DNA of 64,000 bases. Origin: DASYTH01 sp035942955 (GTDB taxonomy: Bacteria; Actinomycetota; Actinomycetes; Mycobacteriales; Pseudonocardiaceae). The notes beneath the pieces were generated by a model. It was not told the DNA's origin. It saw nothing but the letters and a program-made list of their open reading frames with translations, and made no database searches. The DNA lies in NCBI RefSeq assembly GCF_035942955.1, contig NZ_DASZCQ010000336.1:1-64000 (forward strand), read 5' to 3'. Position numbers and translations under genes: made by a program. The stretch's first letter is position 1. Every line of letters starts with the position of its first letter. Below, piece by piece: positions 18,504-25,988 of the stretch.

Positions 18504-18518
18504 AAGAAAGCCCTTTCC
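18504..18518. promoter_or_regulatory. LacI-type operator
   Basis: GAAAG (18506-18510) and CTTTC (18513-18517) are inverted half-sites around a CC centre, in the intergenic region between the divergent LacI and cupin genes. LacI-family operators in actinobacteria are often AAAGCGCTTT-like even palindromes, so this is the likely site for the adjacent repressor. It lies about 40 nt upstream of the cupin start. Confidence 0.7.
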
Positions 18519-18557
18519 TAGCGAGTGACAGCCCGAACGACCAGTACTGAGGCGACA

Positions 18558-19259
18558 ATGCTACCCGGCGGTGTCGGAATATCCCGACTGTGTGTGTACG
18601 ACACGATGGCTCAGGACGGCGTGCCCGGCGGCAGCCCGCACATCCATCTGGCCTGCGGCGAGGCGTACGTCGTGATCGGCGGCAGCGGCGCGGTGCAGAC
18701 GCTGTCGGCGGCCGGGTTCGCCGAGTACGAGCTGAAGTCCGGCACCGTCCTGTGGTTCACGCCGGGCACCGTGCACCGGTTGGTCAACCACGGCGGGCTG
18801 GAGATCGTGGTGGTGATGGCCAACAGCGGGCTGCCGGAGGCCGGCGACGCGGTGCTCACGTTCCCACCCGAGGTGCTCGCCGACCCGGACCGGTACGCCG
18901 AGGCGGTCGCGCTGCCCGACGGCGGGCGTCCCGGCGCCGACATCACGGCCGCGTACCGGCGCCGGGATCTGGCCATCGAGGGCTTCCAGCGGCTGCGCGA
19001 GGGCGGACCGGAAGCGCTCGCCGACTTCTACGCCGCCGCGGTGCGGCTCAAGCAATCCCAGCTCGCCGGCTGGCGAACCCGTTGGCGCGACGGCGCTCTG
19101 CGGGCCGCCACCGTGACCGGCGAGCAGCTCGACGCCCTCGAGCGCGGGGATCCCGGACACCTGCTCGAGGCCGCCGTGCACGCCCAGCCGCAGCCGGTCG
19201 AGCACGGCCGCCTCGGCATGTGCGGCCTGCTCGACACCTATCCGCCTCCCCGGAATTGA
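18558..19259 (+). CDS. Cupin-domain protein
   Basis: 233 residues from ATG 18558. The N-terminal half is a cupin barrel: GGSPHIHLACGEAYVVIGG supplies two His and a Glu, and TVLWFTPGTVHRLVNH the third His, the usual metal-binding set. The C-terminal half (after about 115) is helical and not recognised. Cupins near LacI regulators are often sugar-phosphate isomerases or dioxygenase-like enzymes; the reaction cannot be named here. It is divergent from, and presumably repressed by, the LacI protein. Its last codons (YPPPRN) fall inside a repeated element on the opposite strand. Confidence 0.75.
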   Translation: MLPGGVGISRLCVYDTMAQDGVPGGSPHIHLACGEAYVVIGGSGAVQTLSAAGFAEYELKSGTVLWFTPGTVHRLVNHGGLEIVVVMANSGLPEAGDAVLTFPPEVLADPDRYAEAVALPDGGRPGADITAAYRRRDLAIEGFQRLREGGPEALADFYAAAVRLKQSQLAGWRTRWRDGALRAATVTGEQLDALERGDPGHLLEAAVHAQPQPVEHGRLGMCGLLDTYPPPRN

Positions 19260-19323
19260 CCGCCGCCGTCGCGTTCCAGCCGATGGTGCGGTTGTCGGGT
19301 TGATCGTGGCTGGGTGCCGTCAC
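19240..19323 (-). other. Conserved dispersed short ORF, copy A
   Basis: On the minus strand, GTG 19323 (preceded by AGGGACC) opens a 28-codon stretch reading MTAPSHDQPDNRTIGWNATA, then AVNSGEAD. The same peptide is encoded at 58820-58903 (copy B), with 18 of 28 residues identical. In the WNAT-to-GEA core the two copies differ at five third-codon positions without changing the residue, a sign of selection at the peptide level. The frame runs on without a stop into antisense of the cupin gene, so the true 3' end is unclear. It lies 78 nt downstream of the ABC ATPase stop. Confidence 0.5.
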
Positions 19324-19379
19324 GGTCCCTGAGGTTCCGTTGGCAGGCCCGAGCTATGTCGCACCCGCAAGACAGGCGG

Positions 19380-19399
19380 CCGTCGAAGCGCTTCGACGG
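19380..19399. terminator. Perfect 20-bp palindrome after the orphan ABC ATPase
   Basis: CCGTCGAAGCGCTTCGACGG is perfectly self-complementary and ends one base before the stop codon of the ABC ATPase gene (19401). It can form a short stem as a terminator, or serve as a binding site. Its core GAAGCGCTTC also resembles LacI-type operators. Confidence 0.45.
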
Positions 19400-19400
19400 G

Positions 19401-20159
19401 TCACCACGCCCCGAGATGGGTCATGCGCTCGGCGATCGCCAAGGGGCACGGCTCGTCGAGCGAGCCGGCCAGCCGGCCGTCGGCCAGGAAGACCACCCGA
19501 TCGGCGTAGGACGCGGACATCGGGTCGTGGGTCGCCATGACCACGGTCTGCCCGGTCCGGTCCACGATCTCGCGGAGCAGCTGCAGAACCTGCCGGCCGG
19601 TGCGGGTGTCCAGCGCTCCGGCCGGCTCGTCGGCGACGATCGCGGCCGGACGGGTGATCAGGGCGCGGGCGATGGCCACCCGCCGCCGCGCCCCGCCGGA
19701 CAGTTGGCTCGGCCGGTGCCCCAGCCGGTCGGCGAGCCCGACGGCGGCGGCCACGTGCCGCAGCCAGGTGCGGTCGACGGTCCGCTCGGCGAGCGGCAGG
19801 GCGATGTTCTGCTCGACGGTCAGCGCGGGCAGCAGGTCGTCCGCCTCGAACAGGAAACCGATGTGCCGCAGGCGGATCCGGGTCAGCGCCGGCTGGGTGA
19901 GCCCGGACAGATCCGTGTCGCCCAGCCATACCGTTCCCGACGTCGGCCGGTCCGACCCGGCCGCGCAGCGCAGCAGGGTGCTCTTGCCCGACCCGGACCG
20001 GCCCATGATCGCGGTGAACCTGCCCCGCCCCAACCCGAGGCTCACCTCGTCGAGCGCCGTCACGGCGCCAGGCCCCGAACCGTACACTTTGGACACCGAA
20101 GCCAGCCGGATCGCCGCTGGGGCCGTCGTCACCGGACCCGGCACAGTCAGTCCGAACAC
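19401..20159 (-). CDS. Orphan ABC transporter ATP-binding protein (MacB/LolD type)
   Basis: 252 residues with Walker A GRSGSGKST, signature LSGGARRRVAIARAL, Walker B IVADEPAGALD and H-loop ATHDP. This subgroup normally pairs with FtsX-like permeases for lipoprotein, macrolide or peptide export. No permease gene is adjacent; the only membrane gene nearby, divergent at 20271, is far too small. The Q-loop position reads FLFEADDLLP, with Glu where most relatives have Gln. That change and LSGGA in place of LSGGQ suggest altered activity. The start is GTG 20159, and codons inside the first 15 residues could also be used. Confidence 0.88.
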   Translation of the reverse strand: MFGLTVPGPVTTAPAAIRLASVSKVYGSGPGAVTALDEVSLGLGRGRFTAIMGRSGSGKSTLLRCAAGSDRPTSGTVWLGDTDLSGLTQPALTRIRLRHIGFLFEADDLLPALTVEQNIALPLAERTVDRTWLRHVAAAVGLADRLGHRPSQLSGGARRRVAIARALITRPAAIVADEPAGALDTRTGRQVLQLLREIVDRTGQTVVMATHDPMSASYADRVVFLADGRLAGSLDEPCPLAIAERMTHLGAW

Positions 20160-20241
20160 TCGCCGCCTCCCAACCCCTTGGTGGACTTCGACGTTACGAG
20201 TGGCCGGAGTCGAGCACGATCCGGCTGGGTACCGGAATCAA

Positions 20242-20259
20242 GGTATAGCTGGCTATACC
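20242..20259. promoter_or_regulatory. Operator-like palindrome in divergent promoter region
   Basis: GGTATAGC-TG-GCTATACC is an 18-bp palindrome with perfect 8-bp arms, 83 nt upstream of the ABC ATPase start and 12 nt before ATG 20271 of the small membrane protein. It probably controls one or both genes. No regulator gene lies beside it. YtrA-like GntR repressors that control ABC genes bind AT-rich palindromes of this kind, but this is only an analogy. Confidence 0.6.
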
Positions 20260-20270
20260 ATGGGTAGATC

Positions 20271-20714
20271 ATGGCCGCACGCGGGTATTCCCGGGCAATG
20301 AAGTGGACAGTTTTGTCATTGCTGGCCGGGCTCGGCGCCCTGGCGCTCGGTACGTACCTCCTGTTCACCGGCAGTCCGGTGGTGGGGACCATGGTCGTGC
20401 TGCTCGGGTTGCTCCTCGGCGGCGGGTCCGTCGTCTTGTACGGTCAGCATCGGGGTGACCCCCGGGCCGGCGAGGGCTCCAGACCGCTCGTGATGACCGA
20501 GAAGCCGCTGCGCGGCCCGTACCTGCTGGTCGGTGAGCTGGTCATGGCCCTTGGCGCGGCGATCGGCCTGCTCTACGTCATCTTCGCGCCCGTCGGCGGC
20601 AGGTCCTCCACCGATACGCCCCTCGAGGCGCGGACCTTCGGCTTCATCGTGCTGGGAGCCTGTGTGATCGGCGCGATCTGGATGCTCGTGCGCGCGAGGC
20701 GGTCCCGCGTCTAG
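20271..20714 (+). CDS. Integral membrane protein, four predicted helices
   Basis: 147 residues (138 if started at ATG 20298, MKWTVLSLLAG). Hydrophobic segments at about 12-32, 38-56, 82-104 and 122-141 are interrupted by a polar loop RGDPRAGEGSRPLVM. Not recognised as a named family. It is divergent from the orphan ABC ATPase and shares the palindrome between them. The distance from a TATACC hexamer in that palindrome to ATG 20271 would suit a leaderless transcript. It is followed at 22 nt by the histidine kinase gene. Confidence 0.65.
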   Translation: MAARGYSRAMKWTVLSLLAGLGALALGTYLLFTGSPVVGTMVVLLGLLLGGGSVVLYGQHRGDPRAGEGSRPLVMTEKPLRGPYLLVGELVMALGAAIGLLYVIFAPVGGRSSTDTPLEARTFGFIVLGACVIGAIWMLVRARRSRV

Positions 20715-20736
20715 TAGCCGGCCGTAGTCTTTGCCC

Positions 20737-21978
20737 ATGGGGATGTCGGGGCGGCGGTTCGGTGCCTGGCTGCTGGCGTCCCTGCGCGCGACCCGGCGCG
20801 CCCTGCCGTATCTGGTGGGCGGCATCCCCGGCTCGCTCGTCGCGCTGGTGTACGTGCCGGTGTTCGTGCTGTGCCTGCTGCTCGGCTTCGGCTACATGAT
20901 GCTGCCGGCCCTGGTCCGCTTCCTGCGCTGGCGGGCCCGGGTGGACCGGCGTCGCACCGCCCGGTTCACCGGCGACCCGATCCCGCAGTCCTACGATCCG
21001 CCGGCCGAGGGCAGGTGGGGCGAACAGGTCCCGGCGCTCCTGGTTCCCGCCACCTTCCGGGATCTGTACTGGCTGTTCGTTCACGGATGGACCGGTTCGG
21101 TCTTCGGCTTGCTGGCGATCGGGCTGCCGCTGTCGGCGATCAACGCGGTGGCGGTCCCGTTCTACTGGTGGGCGATGCCGGCCGGCTCGGGACATCCGGT
21201 GACGTCGTGGGTGGGCGCGCTCAGCATGGTGCCGGTCGCGGCCGCATGTGCCGTGCTGGCGCTGATGCTCGTGCCGCGCTGCGCTCGCTGGGAGGCCACC
21301 CTGGCGCGGAAGCGGCTGGTGCCGCCGCCGGACGACGAGCTGACCCGGCGGGTGGCGGAGCTGACCGCGAGCCGGGCCGCGGCGCTCGAGGCGCACGGGG
21401 CCGAGCTGCGCCGCATCGAGCGGGATCTGCACGACGGCACGCAGAACCGGCTGGTGGCGGTCATGATGCAGCTCGGGATCGCCGAGCGGGCGCTGCGCCG
21501 CGATCCGGAGACGGCGCTTCCCCTCGTGCTGCGGGCGCAGAACGCCGCCGGCGACGCGCTCGGTGAGCTGCGCAACGTGGTGCGCAGCATCTACCCGCCG
21601 GTGCTGGCCGAGCGCGGGCTCGACGGGGCGGTCGCCGGGCTGGTGGCCCGCTGCCCGGTGCCGTGCACGCTCACCGCCGACGGGCTGCGGCGGGCGCCGG
21701 CGGCGGTGGAGTCGGCGGCGTACTTCACGGTCGCGGAGGCGTTGACGAACGTGGCCAAGCACAGCGGCGCCGAGCGGGCCGAGGTGCGGCTGTCGACCGA
21801 CCACGGGCTGCTCGTGATCGAGGTGATCGACGACGGCCACGGCGGTGCCGCCGAGGACGCCGGCACCGGGCTGGTCGGCATCCGGCGCCGGGTGGCCGCC
21901 TTCGACGGGCGCACCGAGCTGAGCAGCCCGCCCGGCGGACCGACCGTGCTGCGAGCGGAGCTGCCGTGCGGGTCGTGA
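20737..21978 (+). CDS. NarL-family sensor histidine kinase (HisKA_3)
   Basis: About 413 residues. The N-terminal part has four to five membrane helices with a long loop between (about 25-200, DUF-like sensor with PALLVPATFRDLYWLF). The phospho-acceptor His lies in RIERDLHDGTQNRLVAVMMQ (HisKA_3), and the ATP-binding domain has EALTNVAKHSGA, VIDDGHGG and GTGLVGIRRRV. It autophosphorylates and passes phosphate to the response regulator encoded next, whose start lies inside the last codons of this gene. The signal is unknown, but location next to the orphan ABC ATPase and small membrane protein suggests envelope stress. The start ATG could be 20737 or 20743. Confidence 0.9.
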   Translation: MGMSGRRFGAWLLASLRATRRALPYLVGGIPGSLVALVYVPVFVLCLLLGFGYMMLPALVRFLRWRARVDRRRTARFTGDPIPQSYDPPAEGRWGEQVPALLVPATFRDLYWLFVHGWTGSVFGLLAIGLPLSAINAVAVPFYWWAMPAGSGHPVTSWVGALSMVPVAAACAVLALMLVPRCARWEATLARKRLVPPPDDELTRRVAELTASRAAALEAHGAELRRIERDLHDGTQNRLVAVMMQLGIAERALRRDPETALPLVLRAQNAAGDALGELRNVVRSIYPPVLAERGLDGAVAGLVARCPVPCTLTADGLRRAPAAVESAAYFTVAEALTNVAKHSGAERAEVRLSTDHGLLVIEVIDDGHGGAAEDAGTGLVGIRRRVAAFDGRTELSSPPGGPTVLRAELPCGS

Positions 21979-22610
21979 TCGCCGAGGACGACGCGCTGCT
22001 GCGCGAGGGCCTGGTTCTGTTGCTGGCCAACGAGGGGATCGAGGTGCGCGCCGCCGTGGACAACGGCGACGACCTGCTGGCCGCGATCTCCGCCGAGCGC
22101 CCGGACGCGGCCATCGTCGACGTGCGGCTGCCGCCGTCGTTCACCGACGAGGGGCTGCGGGCCGCGGTGGAGGCGCGCAGGCGGCTCCCGCGGCTGCCGA
22201 TCCTCGTGCTGTCCGCCTACGTCGAGGACAGCTACGCCACCGATCTGCTCGCCGACGACGCCGGCGGCGTCGGGTACCTGCTCAAGGAGCGGGTGGGGCG
22301 GGTGGAGAAGTTCCTCGACGCGCTGCACCGGGTGGTGGACGGGGGAACCGTGCTCGACCCGGAGGTGGTGGCGCAGCTGATGGTGCGCAGGCGGGCCGAC
22401 GATCCGATGCGCACGCTGACCCCGCGTGAGCGCGAGGTGCTTGCGCTCATGGCCGAGGGGTACGCCAACGGCGCGATCGCCGAGCAGCTCTCGGTCAGCG
22501 AGACCGCCGTGAGCAAGCACATCGGCAACATCTTCGCCAAGCTCGGGCTGCAGCCGACCGACACCGGCCACCGCCGGGTGCTGGCCGTGCTGGCGCACCT
22601 GCGGTCCTAG
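21966..22610 (+). CDS. NarL/LuxR-family response regulator
   Basis: 214 residues from GTG 21966, overlapping the kinase stop by 13 nt. The receiver has VVIAEDDALLREGLV, phospho-acceptor Asp in AAIVDVRLPPSFTDEGL and the lysine in GYLLKERVGRV; the PPSFTDEG form is typical of the group paired with HisKA_3 kinases. The C-terminal HTH reads LTPREREVLALMAEGYANGA, then SETAVSKHIGNIFAKLG. It should activate promoters when phosphorylated by the adjacent kinase. Confidence 0.92.
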   Translation: MRVVIAEDDALLREGLVLLLANEGIEVRAAVDNGDDLLAAISAERPDAAIVDVRLPPSFTDEGLRAAVEARRRLPRLPILVLSAYVEDSYATDLLADDAGGVGYLLKERVGRVEKFLDALHRVVDGGTVLDPEVVAQLMVRRRADDPMRTLTPREREVLALMAEGYANGAIAEQLSVSETAVSKHIGNIFAKLGLQPTDTGHRRVLAVLAHLRS

Positions 22611-22641
22611 CCGGCACACGGATGGTGACGCTGCTTTCCGT

Positions 22642-23109
22642 CCGTCGCGCTGGGCACGGGACCGCTGGCTGCTGGTGTTCGACAACGCCGAGGACCGGGC
22701 GGCGCTCGCGGCGTTCCTGCCAGGCGGTGCGGGACACGTGCTGATTACGTCCCGCAACCCGGACTGGGCCGCGCCGATCGGGCTCGCCGAGCTCACCCGA
22801 GCCGAGTCGGTTCAGCTGCACCGTTCGCGCGCACCTCGACTGTCCGAGGCCGATGGCCGGCGGGTGGCCGACGCGGTGGGCGACCTGCCCCTGGCGGTGG
22901 ACCGGGCCGCCGCGCTGCTCGCGACACCCCGCTTACCGTGGACACCTACCCGGACCTGCTCGCCGACGCCGCCGACGACCTGCTCGCCCACCAGCCCGGC
23001 AATGCCGGTCTCGGTCGCCGCGTCGTGGACGGTGGCCTTCGACCGGCTGGCCCACGACGACCCGGCCGCGCTGTGCCCGCTCACCCTGCTCGCCTGGCCG
23101 TCTTGTGCT
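22642..23109 (+). pseudogene. Remnant of an NB-ARC/TPR-type regulatory ATPase
   Basis: The translated pieces RWARDRWLLVFDNAEDRAAL, then GHVLITSRNPDW, RLSEADGRRVADAVGDLPLA and VSVAASWTVAFDRLAHDDPA match the middle of the NB-ARC nucleotide-binding domain of AfsR-like and FxSxx-system proteins. Walker A and everything before it are missing. Between about 22925 and 23000 the similarity moves to another frame (TVDTYPDLLADAADDLLAH) and then returns, so there are two frameshifts. No TPR region follows. It fills the stretch between the response regulator and the lyase gene and should be regarded as decayed. Confidence 0.65.
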
Positions 23110-23144
23110 GCGCCGGGTGTGGCACGGGTCGTACTTCGGTGGGG

Positions 23145-24312
23145 TCAGGGGTTGATGGCGTGGGTCAGGGTCTCCCAGGCGAGGAAGTGGCTCGCGCCCA
23201 TGGGGCGGCGGGACTGGATGACTTGGAGGGTCTTGGGGAGGCGGGTGTCGGTGCGGTTGCGGTGTGGTTGTGCGCGACCTCGAGGGTGGGGCCGAGGCCG
23301 GTGTCCAGGGTGCCGCCGCACAGCCAGGTCGGCACGGTGGCGCCGAGCTCGTAGGTGGCGTGGAACTCGAGGGTCTCGAGCATCCGGTCGCGCATCTCGG
23401 CGTAGAGGTCGATGCCCTGGATCCAGGCGGTCTCGGCGACGTGCGCGGCGGCGGCGAAGCCCCAGCCGGTGTGGCCGAAGTCCCGGCAGGTCTCCTGCGC
23501 AAGGCCGTCGACGAACGTGGACTGCCCTGCCAGTAGGCGATGAGCTCCTCCGGGGTGTCCTTGCTGCTGCCCGGCGGGGACTTCGGGTACCGGCCGTCCG
23601 AGGACAGGTAGACGTAGGCCGGGACGCGGCCGCGCCAGATGGTGATGGCCCGGTTGAACACCGTGGCGTCGTTGAGGAACACCCCGATGCCGATCATCGC
23701 GTCCATCATGATCAGCTCCCAGTTCCCGTTGGTGTTCGGGGAACCGTCGCGGATCTCCGGCAGGTACACGTCGCGCAGCATGGTGGCGAACCGGGTGACC
23801 CGGTCGGCCGGCCAGCCGGTGTAGGTGTGGCGGATCAGCTCGGCGGCCCTTGTCCACGAGGCGCCGGCCCAGCCGGTCTGCAGCCGGGCATTGTGGTTGG
23901 TGTGGTCGGTGATCACCCCTGACCAGGCGTCCATGATCTGGACCGCCTTCTGCGCGTACCGGGTGTCGCGCGTGACGTACCACTGCAGCGCGTGGGTGTA
24001 CGCGGCGAGCGCGTCGTTGCGCTCGTCGGAGCAGCCGAGGTTGGGGTTCGACGACGGTCCACACTCGACGATCGCGCGCGGCTTCGGCGCCCAGGACAGC
24101 GATGCGTAGCTGCTGGCCCGCATCGCGGCGTACGCGGACGCCTGCGGCTGCGCGCCGGCGTTGACCTGCGCCCGCATGTGGTCCAGCTGGGCGCGGCTGA
24201 CCAGCACTCCCGGATGGACGAACGCCATGGGTTCGGCCGGGACGGCGGCGGCCGGCGCCCCGCCCGCGAGCAGGGCGCCGACCGTCAGGACCACGAGACA
24301 GATCCGCCTCAT
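23145..24312 (-). pseudogene. Alginate-lyase-family protein, disrupted by two one-base frameshifts
   Basis: The frame starts at ATG 24312, overlapping the alpha-galactosidase stop (ATGA). A signal peptide (MRRICLVVLTVGALLAGGAP) leads into an alginate_lyase-superfamily alpha-barrel: FVHPGVLVSRAQLDHMRAQV, HTNHNARLQTGWAGASW, NTNGNWELIMMDAMIGIGVF. Near 23527 one base appears missing (after AYWQG) and reading continues one frame over: STFVDGLAQETCRDFGHTGW. Near 23272 a second base is missing (after VAHNH); the third frame gives RNRTDTRLPKTLQVIQSRRP and a natural end HAINP with TGA 23145. Restoring both gives a full protein of about 388 residues. It is either a recent pseudogene or sequencing error. 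Confidence 0.8.
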
Positions 24313-25982
24313 GAGCAGGTCACCTGCGCGTTGGCCCAGTCGGCGTGGTCGGAGTTGATGCCGTCGCCGCCGTCGATGACCGCGAGCAGCAACCTGTTGC
24401 CACCGCTGACGTCCGCGGTGATCCGCAGCGGGCCCTGGCTGCCGGTCCGCCCGCCGCTGTCGGCCACCTTCGCGCCGTCGCGCCAGATCTGGAACACCGC
24501 GCGGCCGTTGGTGCCGGTCTCGTCGTCGATGCCGACGTCGGCGACCACCGTCGAGCACCGCCCGCCGAGGTGGTAGGTGATCGTGCTCTGCGCGTGCGCG
24601 CCGAGTCCCTTGGCGTACGTGGTGCCGCCGATGGTCAGCGTCCGCCCGTCGCCGGCGGTCCGGGTATTGACGCTGCGGTCCTTCTCGATCGGGCCCCAGC
24701 CGTTGGTCGAGGACAGCGACGTCTGGTCGGACAGCTGCCGGGTGCCGGCCGCGGGCGGCGTGCCGCCGTTGCGGGTCACCCGGTACACGACCGTGCCGTG
24801 CGAAGGCACCGACGAGCTGATCGTGCCGGAGGTGGTGCGGGTCGCCTTGCTCCACAGGTCTTTGAGCGTGTACGACGAGCCGCCGGGCATGCCGATCGCC
24901 GACGCGGTCGTGCTGACCGTGGCGGTCGAGCCGGTCTCGTTCAGCAGCGCCACCGCGATGTCCCCATTGGACAGTGCCTTGCGGTAGACCACGAGGCCAC
25001 CGCTGGACGACACGATCGTGGCCTGGTGGCCGAGCGGATCCTGGTCCAGCGCGATGATGTCGGTGTTGCGCAGGATGTCCAGGTTTGTGGTGGACAGGTT
25101 CGGCACGTTGCTGCCGATCAGCAGCGGCGCGGACATCATCGCCCAGAGGCTGAAGTGCGTGCGGTACTCGGTTGCGGTCATGCCGCCGTTGCCGACCTCG
25201 AGCATGTCCGGGTCGTTCCAGTGCCCGGGGCCCGCGTACTGGGCGAGGTCGTCGTTGGTGTGCACCCGGGAGATCATGCTCGACCAGTTGTCGCTGATGT
25301 CCCCCGTGGTGCGCCACAGGTTGCCGACCGGCGCGCCCCAGGTCCACACCTTGGGTTCGGTGCGTCCCCATTCGGTGATGCTGTAGACGATCGGCCGGCC
25401 GGTGTTGATCAGCGCGTCGCGCATCGCGGTGTACCGCTGGATCGCGTCGACGCCCTGGTTGTTGCAGTTGTCGTACTTGAGGTAGTCGACGCCGAAGGAG
25501 GCGAACAGGTTGGCGTCCTGTTGCTCGTGGCCGAGCGCGCCGGGGAAGCCGGCGGTGTTGCAGGTCTTGGTGCCGGCGCTGGTGTAGATGCCGAACTTCA
25601 GCCCCCTGGCGTGGATGTAGTCGCCCAACGCCTTCATGCCGCTCGGGAACCGGGCCGGGTCGGCGACCAGGTTGCCCTGCGCGTTGCGCTGCGGCAGCGC
25701 CCAGCAGTCGTCGATGTTGACGTACTGGTAGCCGACGTCGCGCAACCCCGACGACACGAACGCGTCGGCCACCCGCTTGATCGTCGTCTCGTTGAAGATC
25801 GACTCGCAGTGGGTGAAGTTCCAGTTGTTGAACCCCATCGGGGGAGTGCGGGCCAACCCGTTCTCCCAGGCCAGCGCCGGCGCCGGGTTGGCCAGCTGGA
25901 CGCCGAGGGAGACCACGGTGGACGCGACCACGGTGGCCGCGCCGGTCAGCAGGGCGGATAGCGTCGTGGGCAGGCGCATCAT
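24309..25982 (-). CDS. Secreted alpha-galactosidase, GH27 with C-terminal NPCBM-like module
   Basis: 557 residues. The signal peptide ends near ALA (about 38). The GH27 barrel (about 40-400) starts GLARTPPMGFNNWN; the nucleophile is Asp171 in DYLKYDNCN and the acid/base Asp257 in HWNDPDML. The C-terminal part (about 415-557) starts LSDQTSLSSTNGWGPIEKD and contains YAKGLGAHAQSTITYHL, the pattern of NPCBM-type modules. It removes terminal alpha-galactose from plant polysaccharides such as galactomannan or arabinogalactan. It is the fourth gene of the GH29-GH28-PL6-GH27-lyase operon, 6 nt after the PL6 stop and overlapping the lyase start. Confidence 0.93.
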   Translation of the reverse strand: MMRLPTTLSALLTGAATVVASTVVSLGVQLANPAPALAWENGLARTPPMGFNNWNFTHCESIFNETTIKRVADAFVSSGLRDVGYQYVNIDDCWALPQRNAQGNLVADPARFPSGMKALGDYIHARGLKFGIYTSAGTKTCNTAGFPGALGHEQQDANLFASFGVDYLKYDNCNNQGVDAIQRYTAMRDALINTGRPIVYSITEWGRTEPKVWTWGAPVGNLWRTTGDISDNWSSMISRVHTNDDLAQYAGPGHWNDPDMLEVGNGGMTATEYRTHFSLWAMMSAPLLIGSNVPNLSTTNLDILRNTDIIALDQDPLGHQATIVSSSGGLVVYRKALSNGDIAVALLNETGSTATVSTTASAIGMPGGSSYTLKDLWSKATRTTSGTISSSVPSHGTVVYRVTRNGGTPPAAGTRQLSDQTSLSSTNGWGPIEKDRSVNTRTAGDGRTLTIGGTTYAKGLGAHAQSTITYHLGGRCSTVVADVGIDDETGTNGRAVFQIWRDGAKVADSGGRTGSQGPLRITADVSGGNRLLLAVIDGGDGINSDHADWANAQVTCS

Positions 25983-25988
25983 GTTCTC

